Source of the DNA: Planctomycetales bacterium | GTDB lineage: Bacteria > Planctomycetota > Phycisphaerae > SM23-33 | Assembly: GCA_030642005.1 (NCBI GenBank) | Contig: DAOWOP010000160.1 | Coordinates: forward strand, 1-6,084 | DNA: 6,084 bases | Reading direction: 5' to 3' | Part shown: positions 3,935-6,084 of the stretch, in pieces | How positions within the stretch are numbered: position 1 is the first letter of the stretch | Layout of the letters: each line of letters starts with the position of its first letter | Translations under genes and position numbers: made by a program | Notes under the pieces: generated by a model | Databases searched by the model: none | The model's input: only the letters and a program-made list of their open reading frames with translations | What the model was told of the DNA's origin: nothing

Positions 3935-6084
3935 CGCTACCGAGATTTTCCGTCAGCAAACCTGTTACGGTGATGATGATCTTCCTCGGCATCCTGCTGA
4001 TAGGCGGGGTGTGCCTGACGCAGTTGCCGGTGGACCTGTTTCCGAAGATGGACCTTCCGGCTATCAGCGTGATTACGATGTACGAGGGAGCAGCCCCGGA
4101 GGACGTCGAGACAAAAGTTACCGAGCCACTGGAGCGAATGTTGAGTACGGTGCCGGAGCTGAAGCACATCACCTCTAAGTCTAAAGAAGGAATGTCTCTA
4201 ATTACGCTCAACTTTGAGTGGGGAACAGACCTTGACACGCGAGCCAATGAAGTACGGGACGCCGTCGGCATGGCGAAGATGCGCCTGCCCGACGAAGTTG
4301 GTGAACCTCGTGTGTTGAAATTCGACATCTCGCGTTTTCCCATCATGGTCTATGGCGTCTCGGCCAGGGAGAGTTACCCGAAACTCGAGGACATCCTGAA
4401 AGACGAAGTGGCAGACCCTCTCAAACGCCTTCCGGGCGTGGGATCGGCGGCCGCAATGGTCCCGCTTCAAAGACAGATAAATATAGAACTTGACCGCGAA
4501 CGCATGGCGGCCTACGGCCTGACACCGTTGGACGTGGTTACCACTATCGCCAATGAAAATAAGGACACGCCGGCCGGTAATATCAAGATGGGCCTGACCG
4601 ATTACCTCGTCCGCGTGCCCGGCGAGTTCGAAGACATCGAGCCGATGAAGCAGATTGTTCTGGCCATCCGCGACGGCGTGCCCATCCGCCTGGAGAACGT
4701 GGGCCGGGTCAAGGACGGGTATAAGGAGATATCGCGTTACATTACCATCAATGGCAACCCCGGCGCTATTATCATGATTCAGAAGCAGTCCGAGGCCAAC
4801 ACGGTGCAGGTGGCAAAGGCTGTGCGTAAACGAATGGCCGAACTGGTAAAACGCCTCCCCCCGGACGTGAAGGTGTTCAACGTGATGGACTCTTCGGAGG
4901 ATATCGAGCAGGTAATCAACGACTTGTCCAAAACGCTTCTTCAAGGTGGCCTGTTGGCCATGGCTGTCGTATTGCTTTTCCTCCGCCGGTGGCGGGCAAC
5001 ACTTGTAATTGCCCTGACGATTCCGTTTTCTCTCATATTGGCTATCGTTGCGATCTACTTCCTTGATTACACGATTAACATGATGAGCCTGTTCGGCATG
5101 ATCATCGCCATAGGCATGATCGTCGATAACGCCATTGTCGTCCTGGAGAACATCACTCGCCACAGGGAACAGGGAGAGCGACCAAACGAAGGGGCTGTTT
5201 TCGGGGCATCTGAGGTAGCGATGGCGATTACCGCCTCGACGCTTACGACAGTCTGCATCTTTTTTCCGATCCTGTTCGTCAAAGGTATCACGAAGATAAT
5301 CTTCACTGAATTTGCAGTTGTTATCTGCGTCGTGCTGTTCGGGTCTCTTGCTTCGGCGATTCTGCTTACCCCGATGTTAAGCGCCAAACTCCTTGGTCGC
5401 ATGAAAACCGGCATCAGGCAGGGTCGCCTCTTTCAGATGAGCGAAAACGCTTTCGATGCCCTCTCTGAGTGGTATTCAAGCCTCCTGGGGTGGGCCCTGG
5501 GACACCGAAAGACCGTCATGGTTTTAGCCGTCCTCTTATTCGCAGCCAGTCTTCTGTTCCTGCCTCACCTGGGCAGCGAGTTCATGCCCTCAGAGGATAA
5601 GGCCATTGTGCGGGGAACCATTCACTTGCCCGTAGGGACGCGCGTAGAGGAAACGGCGCGAGTAATGAGGGCGCTGGACAAAATAATCAAGGAAGAAGTT
5701 ACAGAAGACGAACGAATTGCCGTTTTCACCCGTTGCGGCACCAGCCGCGGCGGAATGAGCAGCGTAATGGGCGAGGAAGGATCGCACATCGGCACCTTCG
5801 GGGTCAAACTCGTTCGCCGTGTCGAGCGAAAACGCGACGTCAAGGAAATTGCCGCCGCGCTACGAAAGCGCGTCAATGCGGCAAGGGGCCTGCTTCGCGT
5901 TGAAAAACTCCGTCTTGAATCCGGTGATCCGATGTCTGGAATGATCCTGGGCGGCGAGCGCCCACTTACTGTGAATATCATAGGCGACGACCTGGAAGTA
6001 ACCGACCGTCTTGCTGCTAAAATTAAGAAGATCGCCGAACTGACGCCGGGTACGGTGGATATCGCCATTTCCCGCGTCAAGGGA
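3931..6084 (+). CDS. RND-family efflux transporter permease (AcrB/HAE1-like), 3' end cut by the window
   Basis: 718 codons are open to the right edge with no stop. Whole AcrB-like pumps are about 1,020-1,060 residues, so roughly 70% is present. It is an inner-membrane, proton-driven exporter expected to work as a trimer with the adaptor upstream. Visible in order: TM1 (about 12-31), the early RND motif LPVDLFPKMDLP (32-43), the first large periplasmic loop (to about 330), TM2 (336-351), TM3 (356-378), TM4 with IAIGMIVDNAIVVLEN (392-407), TM5 (about 431-450), TM6 ending LLTPMLSAKLL (478-488), TM7 (about 529-545) with the following GSEFMPSED (548-556), then most of the second periplasmic loop. 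D399 matches the first of AcrB's paired TM4 aspartates (D407); the second is N400. The ATGA overlap with the adaptor gene and GGAGG upstream fix the start. The substrate class cannot be read; the sequence looks more like HAE1 drug pumps than CusA metal pumps. Confidence 0.93.
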   Translation, partial: MTLPRFSVSKPVTVMMIFLGILLIGGVCLTQLPVDLFPKMDLPAISVITMYEGAAPEDVETKVTEPLERMLSTVPELKHITSKSKEGMSLITLNFEWGTDLDTRANEVRDAVGMAKMRLPDEVGEPRVLKFDISRFPIMVYGVSARESYPKLEDILKDEVADPLKRLPGVGSAAAMVPLQRQINIELDRERMAAYGLTPLDVVTTIANENKDTPAGNIKMGLTDYLVRVPGEFEDIEPMKQIVLAIRDGVPIRLENVGRVKDGYKEISRYITINGNPGAIIMIQKQSEANTVQVAKAVRKRMAELVKRLPPDVKVFNVMDSSEDIEQVINDLSKTLLQGGLLAMAVVLLFLRRWRATLVIALTIPFSLILAIVAIYFLDYTINMMSLFGMIIAIGMIVDNAIVVLENITRHREQGERPNEGAVFGASEVAMAITASTLTTVCIFFPILFVKGITKIIFTEFAVVICVVLFGSLASAILLTPMLSAKLLGRMKTGIRQGRLFQMSENAFDALSEWYSSLLGWALGHRKTVMVLAVLLFAASLLFLPHLGSEFMPSEDKAIVRGTIHLPVGTRVEETARVMRALDKIIKEEVTEDERIAVFTRCGTSRGGMSSVMGEEGSHIGTFGVKLVRRVERKRDVKEIAAALRKRVNAARGLLRVEKLRLESGDPMSGMILGGERPLTVNIIGDDLEVTDRLAAKIKKIAELTPGTVDIAISRVKG

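Noticed and set aside
4198..5163. 321-codon minus-strand open frame opposite the RND pump
   Set aside because: It is a shadow of the pump gene: His/Asp-rich low-quality composition, no family motif and no ribosome binding site context.

Overview
This window comes from a Gram-negative-type bacterium with fairly GC-rich coding DNA. The outer-membrane inference rests on the membrane-fusion protein plus RND pump pair. The overall look (a stand-alone CYTH gene, weak or absent Shine-Dalgarno signals at some genes, a GMIVDN-type RND pump) would suit a Planctomycetota-like lineage. That is a low-confidence impression, because nothing here is a phylogenetic marker.

Layout: positions 1-192 hold no gene I can defend, but they contain a perfect 22-bp palindrome (52-73). 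They also contain a possible promoter placed so that the first gene would be transcribed without a leader. A CYTH/class IV adenylate cyclase-like gene (193-756, +) converges, with one base between stop codons, on a LeuB-type beta-decarboxylating dehydrogenase (758-1858, -). The intergenic stretch 1859-2060 carries divergent signals: a plausible promoter for the dehydrogenase on the minus strand, and a strong sigma70-like promoter followed directly by a 24-bp operator palindrome on the plus strand.

From 2061 to the right edge is an efflux operon on the plus strand: a TetR/AcrR-family repressor (2061-2717), an HlyD/AcrA-type periplasmic adaptor (2720-3934) and an RND transporter (from 3931, cut by the window edge after 718 codons). 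The genes are separated by +2 and -4 bp and each downstream gene has a good Shine-Dalgarno sequence, so they are almost certainly co-transcribed and translationally coupled. The likely logic is that the repressor binds the palindrome over its own transcription start and an inducer releases it. The adaptor and pump then export substrates, probably with an outer-membrane TolC-like channel encoded downstream or elsewhere.

I see no mobile element, CRISPR array, tRNA or rRNA. The window is mostly ordinary. The points most worth a second look are the operator, the NADP-type Lys-Tyr pair in the LeuB-like enzyme, the 5' palindrome, the leaderless arrangement of the CYTH gene, and an A7 run in tetR that lies where a -1 slip would fuse the repressor to the adaptor.
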